Below, piece by piece: positions 47,888-57,782 of a DNA stretch of 64,000 nucleotides. The first letter of the stretch is position 1, and every line of letters starts with the position of its first letter. The DNA lies in the NCBI RefSeq assembly GCF_001467585.1, contig NZ_LNXY01000027.1, positions 692,620 through 756,619 on the forward strand, in the 5' to 3' direction. The stretch is from Legionella drozanskii LLAP-1. Lineage in GTDB: Bacteria; Pseudomonadota; Gammaproteobacteria; Legionellales; Legionellaceae. The notes under the pieces were generated by a model. The model had not been told where the DNA came from. It worked only from the letters and a program-made list of their open reading frames with translations, and searched no databases. The position numbers and the translations under genes were made by a program.

Positions 47888-47934
47888 AACCGTTTGGGCT
47901 GAGACGACGTAAACGCCTCCTCAGCCCGAACGGT
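47888..47934 (+). repeat. Intercistronic hairpin/repeat between adaptor and RND genes
   Basis: ACCGTTTGGGCTGAG (47889-47903) pairs with CTCAGCCCGAACGGT (47919-47933) over a 15-base loop, with a single wobble. The CTCAGCCCGAACGG half also occurs at about 20541-20554 in the repeat element. With no U-tract, it may stabilise or process the mRNA and lower RND expression. Confidence 0.6.
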
Positions 47935-48001
47935 GTTAACTCAATTTAGCTTGACGGATTAAAAATAGCCAAAGTCGATACTTACAGGGAGCTCAGCTCT
48001 G

Positions 48002-51000
48002 ATGTTTCAATATCTAATTAGCTGGTCTTTAAAAAATCGCATCTTGATCCTAGCCATAACTCTAGGCATCTGCCTCTTTGGTGTTTATAACTTAAGGCAC
48101 ATGCCTATTGATGTCTTTCCTGAATTTGCTCCTCCGCAGGTGATAGTCCAAACGCAAGCTCCCGGATTAGCTCCACAAGAAGTAGAAGCCTTAATCACTT
48201 ATCCTTTAGAAAGTGCCATCAATGGGACCCCTGGCGTCACTCGTGTTCGTTCAAAAACTGCAGTTGGGCTTTCCACAATCACGGTGGTTTTTGCTGACAA
48301 AACCGACATCTACCTAGATAGACAGTTAATTAATGAACGTATCCAGCAAGTGATAGGACAGTTACCACCCGGTTCAAACCCAGTGATGTTACCGGTTATC
48401 TCTGCGGTAGGCTGGTTGATTAAATATGCCCTGGTCAGCAACACCGTATCCCCGGAAGAATTACGCACAATCTCTGATTGGGTTATTCGCCCGCGCATAC
48501 TTGCCCTGGGAGGCGTTGCCTCTGTCGTCTCGCTGGGCGGTGAGGTCAAACAATATCAAGTGCTTTTAGATCCCTCCCGCATGCTTGCTTATCGAATTAG
48601 TGTCGAAGAAGTGAATCAAGCCTTGCAAAATTCCAATCGAAATGTTCCAGGCGCTTTTTTACAAAAATCAGGTACCGAGCTGATTATCGGTGCAATCGGC
48701 CGGGTCAAAAATTTAGATGATATCAGAGCAACTCTCATCACAACCCGGAACGGCATTCCAATTACCATCGACAACGTTGCCACCGTGAGTTTCGGAGGAG
48801 AAATTAAACGAGGGGATGCAGCTTATAATCTGGATCATGCCGTAATTGGCACCATTTCTAAAACCTACGGCGCAGACACTTTAGCAACGACCTTCAAAGT
48901 TCAACAAGCCTTGGATGACATCAAAGCCTCTCTTCCAGCTGGAGTTAAATTGTATAACTCGGTGTTTCGTCAAGCTAATTTCATTGAATCGGCGATTAAA
49001 AATTTAAGCTGGGCATTGTTAGAAGGGGCTTTGATCGTCATCCTGGTATTGCTCATTTTCTTAATGAATATTCGTGCCTCATTGATTACTTTTTTGGCCA
49101 TGCCAGTTTCTTTCATACTTGGTATCTTGGTATTGAAGTTTTTCAATTTCGGCATTAACGCAATGACTCTAGGTGGAATTGCGATAGCCATTGGAGAAGT
49201 GGTCGATGATGGAGTTATCACCGTAGAGAATGTATTACGACGTTTACGTCTCAATCGCCAATCGGCTTCACCTCAACCCGCGATGGAAGTTGTTTTTGAT
49301 TCTATTCTTGAAATTAGAAATTCTGTCATCTATGCGACACTCATTATTAGTATGGTATTTCTTCCCATCTTTTTTCTATCAGGAATTGCAGAACGAATTT
49401 TCAGCCCTCTTGCTGTGGCCTATATTGCCTCAGTAATTGGCTCACTCGTGGTTTCTATCACGATGATTCCCGCATTGTGCTATTTCCTTTTAGTCTATCG
49501 TCGAGAAAAGGAAAATGACCGAGAGCTTGTTTTACATCCAATGACGAAAGAAGAGCGGGTAGCTCAAATGACCCAAAATACTGACAGAGCTGAAGAAAAA
49601 GAAACAAGCATTGCCCGATGGCTTAAAGCAGGTTTTCGCCGCATCTTAAGTTGGGCTCTGAACCATTTTTGGACTGTGGTAAGCTTGTCCGGTTTGGCTT
49701 TTGCATTTGCGCTTGCCTTGCTACCCTTTTTTGGAACTGCCTTTTTACCTGAATTTCATGAGGGTAATTTTATAATTGCCATGACCACCCTACCCGGCAC
49801 TTCGCTCGATGAGTCCATGCGAATTGGTGATCAAGTGCGCAAAGATTTACTGAAATACCCGCAAGTCATTTCCATTTCTCAACGTGCAGGTCGTAGTGCA
49901 GTCGATGAGGATGCTCTCCCGCCCAATGTTAGCGAATTCGATGTTAATCTTAATTTTGATAAAGATAAATCAATGCCGGCAGAGGAGTTAATAATACGTA
50001 TCCGTGATGACTTAGCCAATATTCCTGGGGCTGTTTTTAACGTAGGTCAATTTATCGCTCACCGAATGGACGAAGTTCTTTCAGGAGTTCGCTCACAAGT
50101 TGCAATAAAAATATTTGGCGATAATTTACCCACACTGAACCAATTAGGGCTGTCAGTAGAATCCCTGTTAAAAGAGATCCCTGGTGTAGTTGATATCAAC
50201 AAGGAACAGCAAGTTGATGTACCTCAATTGATTATAAAAATCGATCGCGAAAAAGCTGCTCGCTACGGCATCAATGTGGGACAAATTTCCGAAGATGTTC
50301 AAACTTTGTTAAACGGTATGCGTGTTTCAAGTGTGTTGGAAGGCCAGCGTAGTTTTGATCTTTACGTTCGCATGGCTGAGTCAGGACGTGACACCGTCAA
50401 AGCAGTGCAAGACATGCTGGTCGATGCCCACGGCGTTGGCATCGAGAACGGGGATAAAATCCCGTTACGTGCAGTTGCCCAAATAGTCGAGGAAAACCAA
50501 CCTTTCTCCATTAGTCGAGAAAATGCTCAACGCATGATTTCCGTCGGCTTTAACGTGCAAGGACGTGATTTAGGCAGTGTAATTGGCGAGGTTCAACAAA
50601 GAATTAAAGAGAAAATTAAGTTGCCAAATGATTATTTTATTCAATTTGGCGGACAATTCGAGAGTCAACAACAAGCGACACACACTATTTTATTTTTAGG
50701 TATTTTAGCTATTATCGCCATGTTACTTATTTTGTATAAAGCATTTGGTACATTAAACGAAGCTCTTTTAGTGCTTTGTAATTTACCCCTGTCTTTAATT
50801 GGCGGTGTTTTGTCACTTTATCTCGCCAATGGTGAAATGAGTGTTGCTGCAATGATTGGTTTCATCACGCTCTTTGGAATTGCTGCTCGCAATGGTATTA
50901 TATTGGTCAGTCATTACAATCAACTACGAACAGAAGGTAAGCCCTTAGAACATGTTGTTGTACAAGGAACCCTTGATCGACTGGTTCCTGTTTTAATGAC

Positions 51001-51199
51001 CGCTGCCACTACCGCTTTGGGATTAATACCTTTGCTGTTGGGCTCGCCGGTAGGTAAAGAATTAGAAAGACCCTTAGCACAAGTTTTATTAGGCGGACTT
51101 TTTACCTCTACCCTGCTCAATATGATTGTTGTCCCTACAATCTATAACGCAATGGAAAACCGACGAAAAAAACGTTCAGCCTGTCAATCTGGAGATTAA
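48002..51199 (+). CDS. Heavy-metal efflux RND transporter, CusA/CzcA family
   Basis: This is the proton-driven inner-membrane pump of the tripartite system. Its 1065 residues hold 12 helices and two large periplasmic loops. The HME-RND features are present: the N-terminal VDVFPEFAPPQVIVQTQAPG-like block (MPIDVFPEFAPP), NGTPGVTRVRS, GEVVDDGVITVENVLRRLR in helix 4 (the Asp pair of the proton relay) and GIAARNGIILVSHY in the C-terminal half. CusA (Cu/Ag) or CzcA (Co/Zn/Cd) specificity cannot be settled by reading; the copA-type ATPase beside it favours copper or silver. A GGGAG site precedes the ATG. Confidence 0.93.
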   Translation: MFQYLISWSLKNRILILAITLGICLFGVYNLRHMPIDVFPEFAPPQVIVQTQAPGLAPQEVEALITYPLESAINGTPGVTRVRSKTAVGLSTITVVFADKTDIYLDRQLINERIQQVIGQLPPGSNPVMLPVISAVGWLIKYALVSNTVSPEELRTISDWVIRPRILALGGVASVVSLGGEVKQYQVLLDPSRMLAYRISVEEVNQALQNSNRNVPGAFLQKSGTELIIGAIGRVKNLDDIRATLITTRNGIPITIDNVATVSFGGEIKRGDAAYNLDHAVIGTISKTYGADTLATTFKVQQALDDIKASLPAGVKLYNSVFRQANFIESAIKNLSWALLEGALIVILVLLIFLMNIRASLITFLAMPVSFILGILVLKFFNFGINAMTLGGIAIAIGEVVDDGVITVENVLRRLRLNRQSASPQPAMEVVFDSILEIRNSVIYATLIISMVFLPIFFLSGIAERIFSPLAVAYIASVIGSLVVSITMIPALCYFLLVYRREKENDRELVLHPMTKEERVAQMTQNTDRAEEKETSIARWLKAGFRRILSWALNHFWTVVSLSGLAFAFALALLPFFGTAFLPEFHEGNFIIAMTTLPGTSLDESMRIGDQVRKDLLKYPQVISISQRAGRSAVDEDALPPNVSEFDVNLNFDKDKSMPAEELIIRIRDDLANIPGAVFNVGQFIAHRMDEVLSGVRSQVAIKIFGDNLPTLNQLGLSVESLLKEIPGVVDINKEQQVDVPQLIIKIDREKAARYGINVGQISEDVQTLLNGMRVSSVLEGQRSFDLYVRMAESGRDTVKAVQDMLVDAHGVGIENGDKIPLRAVAQIVEENQPFSISRENAQRMISVGFNVQGRDLGSVIGEVQQRIKEKIKLPNDYFIQFGGQFESQQQATHTILFLGILAIIAMLLILYKAFGTLNEALLVLCNLPLSLIGGVLSLYLANGEMSVAAMIGFITLFGIAARNGIILVSHYNQLRTEGKPLEHVVVQGTLDRLVPVLMTAATTALGLIPLLLGSPVGKELERPLAQVLLGGLFTSTLLNMIVVPTIYNAMENRRKKRSACQSGD

Positions 51200-51205
51200 A
51201 CTGCG

Positions 51206-52054
51206 ATGAATTTTCAAACCTTGGCAAAACCCTTGCTCACCATAAGCATGTCTTTGATGGGATTGCTCTACCAACCTTTCAGCTTTGCGCATGAAATGCA
51301 TCATCCAGCAATGTCCCAACAAAAAATAGCCGATCCAACGATTAAATTATCGGTAGAAAAAATTATTAATGGACCCAAGAAACATGTCGTTTTCATCAAA
51401 TTAACTCACATTAAAACGAATAAACCCATTAACTTACAGGATCTCAAAGAAGTTCATACGCAAAAAATTCATATGCTAATTATCGATGATAGTCTCAATG
51501 ATTATAGCCATGTTCATCCTAGCCCCACCAAAGAACCTGGCGAGTATCAATTCTCATGGAAACCGAATAAAAAAGAAGCCAATTATCGAATTTGGGCTGA
51601 TCTTGTGCCTTTGGATACCAATCAACAAGAATATGTCATTGCCGATTTATATAAAACCAAATCGAATATGACACAAATTGTTCCGCGGATTACAACCGAA
51701 ACGGTTGTTGACGGCTATAAGTTTAAATTATCTTTTGATCAACCCAAATTGGAGCTAGGTAAAGCGACAATGGGTAAAATTGAAATCACTGATGCTCAAG
51801 GTAATCCTGTGCATAATTTAGAACCTCTCATGGGAGCTTATGCACATATCGTTGGTTTTAGTGATGATTTTAATACCGTCGTGCATGTCCATCCAATGGG
51901 GATTGAGCCGCAACAAAACTCCGATAGAGGTGGTCCAGAGCTTGATTTTCATATTGAGCCACAGAAAGCGGGAGCAATTAAGTTATTTGCTCAGGTCAAA
52001 ATAAACGGCAAAGAATTATTTGTCCCGTTTAGTTATTATACTTCTGTCGGTTAA
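51206..52054 (+). CDS. Periplasmic His/Met-rich protein, YtkA-like domain
   Basis: This 282-residue exported protein has a signal peptide (about 1-28, ending FSFA) followed at once by HEMHHPAMSQQ, a likely metal-binding stretch. Two beta-rich halves each carry His clusters: IDDSLNDYSHVHPSPTKEPGEY (about 92-113), and GAYAHIVGFSDDFNTVVHVHPMG (about 210-232). The second half resembles YtkA-like domains found beside copper and heavy-metal efflux genes. It follows the RND gene by 6 bases, so it is probably an accessory metal-binding protein of this pump. The role is inferred. Confidence 0.7.
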   Translation: MNFQTLAKPLLTISMSLMGLLYQPFSFAHEMHHPAMSQQKIADPTIKLSVEKIINGPKKHVVFIKLTHIKTNKPINLQDLKEVHTQKIHMLIIDDSLNDYSHVHPSPTKEPGEYQFSWKPNKKEANYRIWADLVPLDTNQQEYVIADLYKTKSNMTQIVPRITTETVVDGYKFKLSFDQPKLELGKATMGKIEITDAQGNPVHNLEPLMGAYAHIVGFSDDFNTVVHVHPMGIEPQQNSDRGGPELDFHIEPQKAGAIKLFAQVKINGKELFVPFSYYTSVG

Positions 52055-52103
52055 TTAGGATAACTCATTGACTCGGAGCAAATCTCGTCTTTGCTCCCAA
52101 TAT

Positions 52104-52340
52104 CTAGGGTTTTGGTTGCTGCTGTTCAGAACAATTTTGTACCGCACAGTTTCTTGCAAATTCTAAGCCCTGAGAGCAAGCGGTTATTGCGCTGGCTTCG
52201 GCAGCTTCAAGATCGACACCGCTACCAGAATACACATTATTTTTAGTATCAACAGCAGTGCAGGTCCAGGTAGTAATTGCGCTAGCTAGGTTAGCAATGC
52301 ATAAAAGCATAACTGTTAACGCTATTTTGATAACTTTCAT
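52104..52340 (-). CDS. Small secreted cysteine-containing protein (DUF4189-like)
   Basis: This 78-residue protein has a clear signal peptide (MKVIKIALTVMLLCIANLASA, cleaved near residue 21). A mature part with cysteines in WTCTAV, ITACSQG, RNCAVQNC follows, along with the AAEASAITAC helix. This pattern resembles the short DUF4189-type periplasmic domain, but the match is weak and the function unknown. The ATG at 52340 follows AGGGAGA at a good distance; an upstream TTG is inside the site's spacer. It stands alone, convergent with the efflux operon. Confidence 0.6.
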   Translation of the reverse strand: MKVIKIALTVMLLCIANLASAITTWTCTAVDTKNNVYSGSGVDLEAAEASAITACSQGLEFARNCAVQNCSEQQQPKP

Positions 52341-52423
52341 TAGCAATCTCCCTATGAGTCATTCTCGCGAAAGTGGGAATTACCCTTAACTCTCGCGCGA
52401 ATGACAACATAAATCAAACGCAA

Positions 52424-53413
52424 TTAATCCAGTAAGCCTAATTCCTTCACTGTATCGCGTTCTTGGCGAAGCTCGTTTAGAGTTTCATTGAATTTAACTT
52501 GGCTATACTCGTTAAATTTCAAATCCTCCACAACACGAACTTCATTATGCTCGTATCGGCAAGGAAAAGAGAACATTAAACCTTCATCAACGCCATACTC
52601 ACCTTGAGAACTGAGGCACATTGAGAAAGATTCCATCGTAGGCGTATCATGGGTTAAACAATTTACCCCATGGATAATTGCATTAGCTGCTGAAGCCGCA
52701 GAAGAAGCGCCACGCGCTTTAATAATTGCAGCACCACGTTGTTGGACTGTTGAAACAAAGGTATCTTTTAGCCATACCTCGTCATCGATAACAGTAGCCG
52801 CTGAAAAACCATTGATTTTTGCATTATAGAAATCAGGATATTGGGTCGAAGAGTGATTTCCCCAAATTGTCATTTGGCTTATACGAGTAATATCAACGTC
52901 TGCTTTTTTTGCAAGTTGAGTACGTGCACGTAGCTCATCGAGGGTGGTCATTGCATAAAAACGTTCATCAGGAATGTCTCGCGCATGATGTTTAGCAATT
53001 AAACAGTTAGTATTACAAGGATTACCGACCACAAAAACACGAACATCTTGAGCAGCATGATCATTGATAGCCTTTCCCTGTTTGGTAAAAATTCCACCAT
53101 TAATTTGCAATAAGTCAGCACGCTCCATACCTTGTTTACGTGGAACAGAACCTACCAATAATGCCCAATTTACACCATCCATAGCCCGGTTTAAGTCAGA
53201 AGTGCAAACCACATTTTTAAGTAGCGGGAATGCGCAATCATCGAGCTCCATTGCCACACCTTCTAAAGCAGGTAAGGCTTGATCTAATTCCAGTAATTGC
53301 AATTCGACATCGGTGTTGGGACCAAACATTTGTCCTGATGCAATTCTGAATAACAATGCGTATCCAATTTGTCCCGCAGCGCCTGTAATCGCTACTCTAA
53401 CTCGCTTATTCAT
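52424..53413 (-). CDS. mdh: NAD-dependent malate dehydrogenase
   Basis: This is the TCA-cycle enzyme interconverting malate and oxaloacetate. The NAD-binding [17 protein letters not shown], the mobile-loop [12 protein letters not shown] and the catalytic [12 protein letters not shown] histidine are present. This is the cytosolic-type MDH (about 329 residues), not the short E. coli type. The ATG at 53413 opens [15 protein letters not shown]; the longer frame runs into nudE. It begins two bases after the nudE stop. Confidence 0.96.
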   Translation of the reverse strand: MNKRVRVAITGAAGQIGYALLFRIASGQMFGPNTDVELQLLELDQALPALEGVAMELDDCAFPLLKNVVCTSDLNRAMDGVNWALLVGSVPRKQGMERADLLQINGGIFTKQGKAINDHAAQDVRVFVVGNPCNTNCLIAKHHARDIPDERFYAMTTLDELRARTQLAKKADVDITRISQMTIWGNHSSTQYPDFYNAKINGFSAATVIDDEVWLKDTFVSTVQQRGAAIIKARGASSAASAANAIIHGVNCLTHDTPTMESFSMCLSSQGEYGVDEGLMFSFPCRYEHNEVRVVEDLKFNEYSQVKFNETLNELRQERDTVKELGLLD

Positions 53414-53415
53414 TT

Positions 53416-53964
53416 TTATTTTTCCCCTTCTAACCATTGTTTTACTAATAAAAGCGCAGCAACGCTACGCGCTTCAGAAAAATCAGGACGTACCAACAAT
53501 TCATTATAGGCACTTAAAGGCCATTCCACTACTTCAAGAGGCTCAGGCTCATCCCCGGAAAGCGGTGAAGGATATAAGTCTCTGGCCACAACCAGCTCAA
53601 GTTTTGCACCAAAATAAGCAGGTGCTAAACTAAGGGTTTTCAACCAATCAAAGCGTTTTGCAGCCAAGCCAACCTCTTCACGCAACTCGCGATTTGCTGC
53701 TTCGAACAAAGACTCTCCTTTTTCAATTAAACCTTTAGGAAAGCCTAATTCATAGCTATCGGTTCCCGCAGCATATTCACGCACCAAAAGCAGCGATTCG
53801 CTGGCAGTAAGCGTAATAATGAGCACAGCTCCATGTCCATGACTGCGAATTCGCTCAAAAGAACGTTGAGCACCATTCGAAAAACGAAGATGCATCTCTT
53901 CTATCGTAAACAGTCTTGATTTAGCAACAACTGTCTTCTGTGTACAAACTGGTTTTTTTCGCAT
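53416..53964 (-). CDS. nudE: ADP compounds hydrolase NudE (Nudix)
   Basis: This Nudix pyrophosphatase acts on ADP-ribose, NADH and Ap3A-type substrates. The Nudix box reads [22 protein letters not shown] (about residues 78-99), complete with the REEVG ligands. The N-terminal [20 protein letters not shown] and [10 protein letters not shown] are typical of NudE. Length 182. It is co-transcribed with mdh (2-base gap), coupling NAD(H)-related enzymes. Confidence 0.88.
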   Translation of the reverse strand: MRKKPVCTQKTVVAKSRLFTIEEMHLRFSNGAQRSFERIRSHGHGAVLIITLTASESLLLVREYAAGTDSYELGFPKGLIEKGESLFEAANRELREEVGLAAKRFDWLKTLSLAPAYFGAKLELVVARDLYPSPLSGDEPEPLEVVEWPLSAYNELLVRPDFSEARSVAALLLVKQWLEGEK

Positions 53965-54064
53965 TCTGGTAGGTTACCCCTCTGGCAAGCCACTAAGCTA
54001 CTCAGCAATTCAAAGCAAACTATGATACTATTGCAGTCTTGAACAAGCCAGTCTGATTTAAATA

Positions 54065-55201
54065 ATGTTACCAACCTCTTTGTATATCCACATTCCTTGG
54101 TGTATTCGCAAATGCCCCTACTGTGACTTCAACTCACACAAAAGCCCCGAGATTTTGCCTGAGCAGCAATATATCGATGCGTTAGTCGCTGATTTTACAG
54201 CAGATTTAATTCATTTTCCTGGGCGTGAAATTCAAACTATCTTTATTGGCGGCGGGACGCCTAGCCTACTCTCTGCCGACGCTTATGTCTCTTTGTTCAC
54301 TCGCCTACAAAAGTTAGTCACTTTTGCAAAAGATATTGAAATCACTCTCGAGGCAAATCCAGGTACAGTGGAACAACAACGATTTACTGATTATCGACAA
54401 TTAGGCATCAACCGCCTATCTATTGGCATTCAGAGCTTTAATCCGCTGCATTTAAAAGCCTTGGGCCGTATCCATGATGATAAACAAGCTCATAAAGCAA
54501 TTGAAGCCGCTCGCAATGCTGGTTTTACTAATCTAAATATAGATATTATGCATGGTTTACCCGGCCAATCAATTTCGCAAGGACTGGAGGATTTAAATAT
54601 CGCTTTATCACACAAGCCCGAGCACTTATCTTGGTATCAATTAACGATAGAACCTAACACCCTTTTCTACAAGCAACGCCCTAGTCTACCCAACGAAGAT
54701 GAAGTTTGCCTGATAGAAGAACAAGGCCTCGCTTATTTAGCTGCAAACAGCTATCAGCGTTATGAGATTTCTGCTTTTTGTCAAGCCGAAAAATATGCCC
54801 AACATAATTTAAATTATTGGCTCTTTGGGGATTATTACGGCATTGGCGCTGGTGCTCATGGCAAAATGACCCATGAGAACAGTAATCAGGTTTTTCGCAC
54901 CCGCAAACAACGCCAACCCAGTGATTATCTACACCCAGAAAAACCTTTCCTCGCTGCCAAAGAACCCGTTGATAATAGTTCCTTACTCTTTGAATACATG
55001 CTCAATACAAGTCGCTTGGAACAAGCCATTCCAAATGCCTTATTTAGTGAACGAACAGGATTGTCATTTGCTACGCTAGAACCTTTCCTGAAGAAAGCCG
55101 CCGAAACCGGCCTTATTTCAAAGAATGAGCATTTCTGGCAAATTACGCCATTTGGCCGTCGTTACACGAATAATTTACAAGCGATGTTTTTACCAGATTA
55201 A
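54065..55201 (+). CDS. hemW: Radical SAM heme chaperone HemW
   Basis: HemW binds heme and delivers it to membrane enzymes; it is often misnamed coproporphyrinogen oxidase. The radical-SAM cluster motif is C13-x3-C17-x2-C20 (IPWCIRKCPYCDF), followed by FIGGGTPSLL, EANPGT and the HemW-type HNLNYWLFGDYYGIGAGAHG (HNxxYW). It lacks the N-terminal cysteines of true HemN. Length 378, as in HemW. It is divergent from nudE and precedes plsY. Confidence 0.92.
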   Translation: MLPTSLYIHIPWCIRKCPYCDFNSHKSPEILPEQQYIDALVADFTADLIHFPGREIQTIFIGGGTPSLLSADAYVSLFTRLQKLVTFAKDIEITLEANPGTVEQQRFTDYRQLGINRLSIGIQSFNPLHLKALGRIHDDKQAHKAIEAARNAGFTNLNIDIMHGLPGQSISQGLEDLNIALSHKPEHLSWYQLTIEPNTLFYKQRPSLPNEDEVCLIEEQGLAYLAANSYQRYEISAFCQAEKYAQHNLNYWLFGDYYGIGAGAHGKMTHENSNQVFRTRKQRQPSDYLHPEKPFLAAKEPVDNSSLLFEYMLNTSRLEQAIPNALFSERTGLSFATLEPFLKKAAETGLISKNEHFWQITPFGRRYTNNLQAMFLPD

Positions 55202-55302
55202 GCTTTTACACTTCACATCCAGCTCGCTTTGCTGAATAATATATCTCATTAAAGGGTAGGAAAAGGGCCTAATTCAGGTCTTTACAATGTAGGAGGCATA
55301 CA

Positions 55303-56148
55303 ATGGCAGTCTTGGTCTTTATTTTTTTTGTAGCCCTTGGCTATTTATCTGGCTCCGTTTGTTCTGCCGTCATTGTTAGTCGCTTGTTTTCTCTCCCTGA
55401 CCCTCGTATTTCCGGTTCACAAAATCCTGGTGCTACCAACGTTCTTCGTTTAGCAGGTAAAAAATATGCCGCCATGGTTTTAATTGCCGATATGCTAAAA
55501 GGGCTTTTACCCGTTCTTTTAGCCAAAATATTTGATGCGGAGCCCATTACAATTAGCTTTACCTGCCTCGCGGCTGTGCTGGGACATATGTACCCCGTTT
55601 TTTTTGGTTTTCATGGAGGAAAAGGAGTTGCCACAGCGATAGGTGCTTTACTCGGATTGCATTTTATTCTGGGTGTCATAGTCATTGCCACTTGGTTGTT
55701 GGTAGCAAACTTTACCCGCTACTCTTCTCTTGCATCAATCATTTCGATGGCCCTTGCCCCTTTGTATGCACTGCTTACCATCGGACGATTAGACATTTTT
55801 CCGCCCCTATTTTTTATTGCCTTATTTGTACTGTACAAACATCGCAATAACATTACCCGCTTAATTGACGGCGATGAACCGAAAATTAAATTCAAGCGTA
55901 GTAATTTGGATGAAGAAATAATCGCTGCCATTGAAGAACAAGCGATAGATAATCAACTTGATGAAGAAGAGCCGGAATCTTTACCCCCTTCCCTTGAGGC
56001 AGAAAAAGAAGAATTATTAGCGATACATGATGCAGAAGAAGAAAAACTACCTCCTGCAGTTGAACCTAGGCCGAAAAAGACATCCACCACTAAAAAGAAA
56101 GAAACCTTAGCGCCAAAAACACCAATTACTAAAAAACCAAAGGAGTAG
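55303..56148 (+). CDS. plsY: Acyl-phosphate:glycerol-3-phosphate acyltransferase with C-terminal extension
   Basis: PlsY acylates glycerol-3-phosphate with acyl phosphate, the first step of phospholipid synthesis. About five to seven membrane helices lie in residues 1-185, with the motifs SGSVCSAVIV, GSQNPGATNVLR and GFHGGKGVAT. Normal PlsY ends near residue 200; this protein has 281. It adds ~85 residues that are first acidic (EEQAIDNQLDEEEPES) and then Lys/Pro-rich (KKTSTTKKKETLAPKTPITKKP). The tail is predicted to be soluble and disordered. A GTAGGAGGC site precedes the ATG. Confidence 0.9.
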   Translation: MAVLVFIFFVALGYLSGSVCSAVIVSRLFSLPDPRISGSQNPGATNVLRLAGKKYAAMVLIADMLKGLLPVLLAKIFDAEPITISFTCLAAVLGHMYPVFFGFHGGKGVATAIGALLGLHFILGVIVIATWLLVANFTRYSSLASIISMALAPLYALLTIGRLDIFPPLFFIALFVLYKHRNNITRLIDGDEPKIKFKRSNLDEEIIAAIEEQAIDNQLDEEEPESLPPSLEAEKEELLAIHDAEEEKLPPAVEPRPKKTSTTKKKETLAPKTPITKKPKE

Positions 56149-56320
56149 GTTTTGTCGAGGAACTAATTTACTCCGACCTTTATCCCCCTTATCTGGCTTA
56201 ATTCTCGTCATTCTGGCTTGACCGGAAAATCCAGGACTTAGATAGGTCGCCTTGACCCTCCAAGTTAAGCGGTAGGATGAGGGATTTCAGGTAAAATTAA
56301 AAGAACACTGCCTAGGTTAC

Positions 56321-57343
56321 TCAGGCATTTTTCGCAAGAGGCCAGCGCGCCTTAACATCGATAGCAGAACTTAAGTCCTTCCTACCCTGCAATAAATGCA
56401 AACAGCCTGCATAAGCGACCATAGCCCCATTATCCGTACAATATTCTGGACGAGGGAAATAAACCTCTCCTTTTAGCTCACTCATTAAAGCGTTCAATGA
56501 ACTTCGTAAACTGCGATTCGCACCTACTCCACCAGCAACAACCAATCGTCGACTAGCGGTTTGCTTTAACGCTCGTTTACATTTAATTAAAAGCGTGTCC
56601 ACAATCGCTTGCTGAAAAAGTTTTGCAATGATTGCTCGAGCATGCTCATCTTTTTTGCTAGCATTCCAAGTAGTTAATGCATGTGTTTTTAATCCACTAA
56701 AACTAAAATCCAAACCGGGTCTATCGGTCATTGGTCGTGGAAACGGGGGGAATGATTGAGTCACTTCTGGCGGACAGAGATCTGCTAACCCCGCTAAAAT
56801 AGCTCCCCCGGGATAAGCTAAACCCATTAATTTTGCTGTCTTATCGAAAGCTTCTCCAACAGCATCATCTAAAGTATCGCCAAGTAATTGATAATCACCT
56901 AAAGCCTGCACTTCGATTAATTGTGTATGCCCTCCTGAAACCAATAAAGCCAAGAAGGGAAAATCAAGCTGCGGAGAGTCCAGTTTTGCTGCCAATATAT
57001 GCGCTTCTAAATGATGAATTGCTAATGCGGGTATATTAAGACCTAAGGCTAAGCTTTTTGCAAAACAAGCACCCGTTAACAACGCTCCGATTAAACCAGG
57101 CCCCGCAGTATAGGCTAAAGCATCAAGTTCGGTCTTATTGATTTCCGCTTGTTGCAAAACCTCATCAACTAACGGAACTAAATATTTGACGTGATCGCGC
57201 GAAGCAAGCTCCGGCACAACCCCACCGTAAAGCTGATGAATAGCTATTTGTGAATGGAGTACGTGAGCGAGTAACCCTTTTTCAGAATCATAAATGGCTA
57301 CCCCTGTTTCGTCACAGGACGACTCAATGCCTAAAACGCGCAT
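56321..57343 (-). CDS. tsaD: tRNA N6-threonylcarbamoyladenosine transferase TsaD
   Basis: TsaD transfers the threonylcarbamoyl group to A37, using the product of TsaC/Sua5 (33847). The ASKHA fold starts [19 protein letters not shown], and the metal-binding histidines are in [33 protein letters not shown] and the C-terminal [13 protein letters not shown] complete the signature. The ATG at 57343 gives 340 residues; the codon before it is a TTG. It is divergent from rpsU, as in many proteobacteria. Confidence 0.96.
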   Translation of the reverse strand: MRVLGIESSCDETGVAIYDSEKGLLAHVLHSQIAIHQLYGGVVPELASRDHVKYLVPLVDEVLQQAEINKTELDALAYTAGPGLIGALLTGACFAKSLALGLNIPALAIHHLEAHILAAKLDSPQLDFPFLALLVSGGHTQLIEVQALGDYQLLGDTLDDAVGEAFDKTAKLMGLAYPGGAILAGLADLCPPEVTQSFPPFPRPMTDRPGLDFSFSGLKTHALTTWNASKKDEHARAIIAKLFQQAIVDTLLIKCKRALKQTASRRLVVAGGVGANRSLRSSLNALMSELKGEVYFPRPEYCTDNGAMVAYAGCLHLLQGRKDLSSAIDVKARWPLAKNA

Positions 57344-57483
57344 CAATACCTCAATTCAAATAATGTCTGACAATTATACAAAGATCTGCGATACACAATC
57401 TACCCGATCCTTGTAAAACCTCTTCTATTTTCAACTTTTTAGCTACATCTTTTACTTACAAACCAACTAAACTATAAATAAAC

Positions 57484-57512
57484 TTGACGATTACAAGAAC
57501 TGGCACTAGAAT
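57484..57512 (+). promoter_or_regulatory. Sigma-70 promoter of the rpsU operon
   Basis: TTGACG (57484-57489), a 17-base spacer and TAGAAT (57507-57512) form a near-consensus promoter. The predicted start near 57519 leaves a ~34-base leader with a GAGG ribosome-binding site before rpsU. Confidence 0.75.
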
Positions 57513-57552
57513 TGCCAACCTATTGTATTCAATTAAACCAGAGGAATAGTTA

Positions 57553-57780
57553 ATGCCTACCGTTCGTGTGAAAGAGGGCGAAAACCCTGAATACGCACTA
57601 CGCCGTTTCAAGCGATCCTGCGAAAAAGCAGGAATTTTGACTGAGTTGCGTCGCCGAGAGTTTTATGAAAAACCAACTGCTGAGCGTAAGCGCAAACAAG
57701 CTGCTGCGGTAAAACGCCATCTTAAAAAGATTTCTCGTGATACATCTTCTCGTCGCAGCCTCAAACACCGACGTAAATAA
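57553..57780 (+). CDS. rpsU: 30S ribosomal protein S21
   Basis: This 75-residue, strongly basic protein of the small subunit assists start-codon selection. [41 protein letters not shown] and the Arg/Lys-rich end (RRSLKHRRK) are standard for S21. It heads the macromolecular synthesis operon with its own promoter, and yqeY starts 2 bases after its stop. Confidence 0.97.
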   Translation: MPTVRVKEGENPEYALRRFKRSCEKAGILTELRRREFYEKPTAERKRKQAAAVKRHLKKISRDTSSRRSLKHRRK

Positions 57781-57782
57781 TC

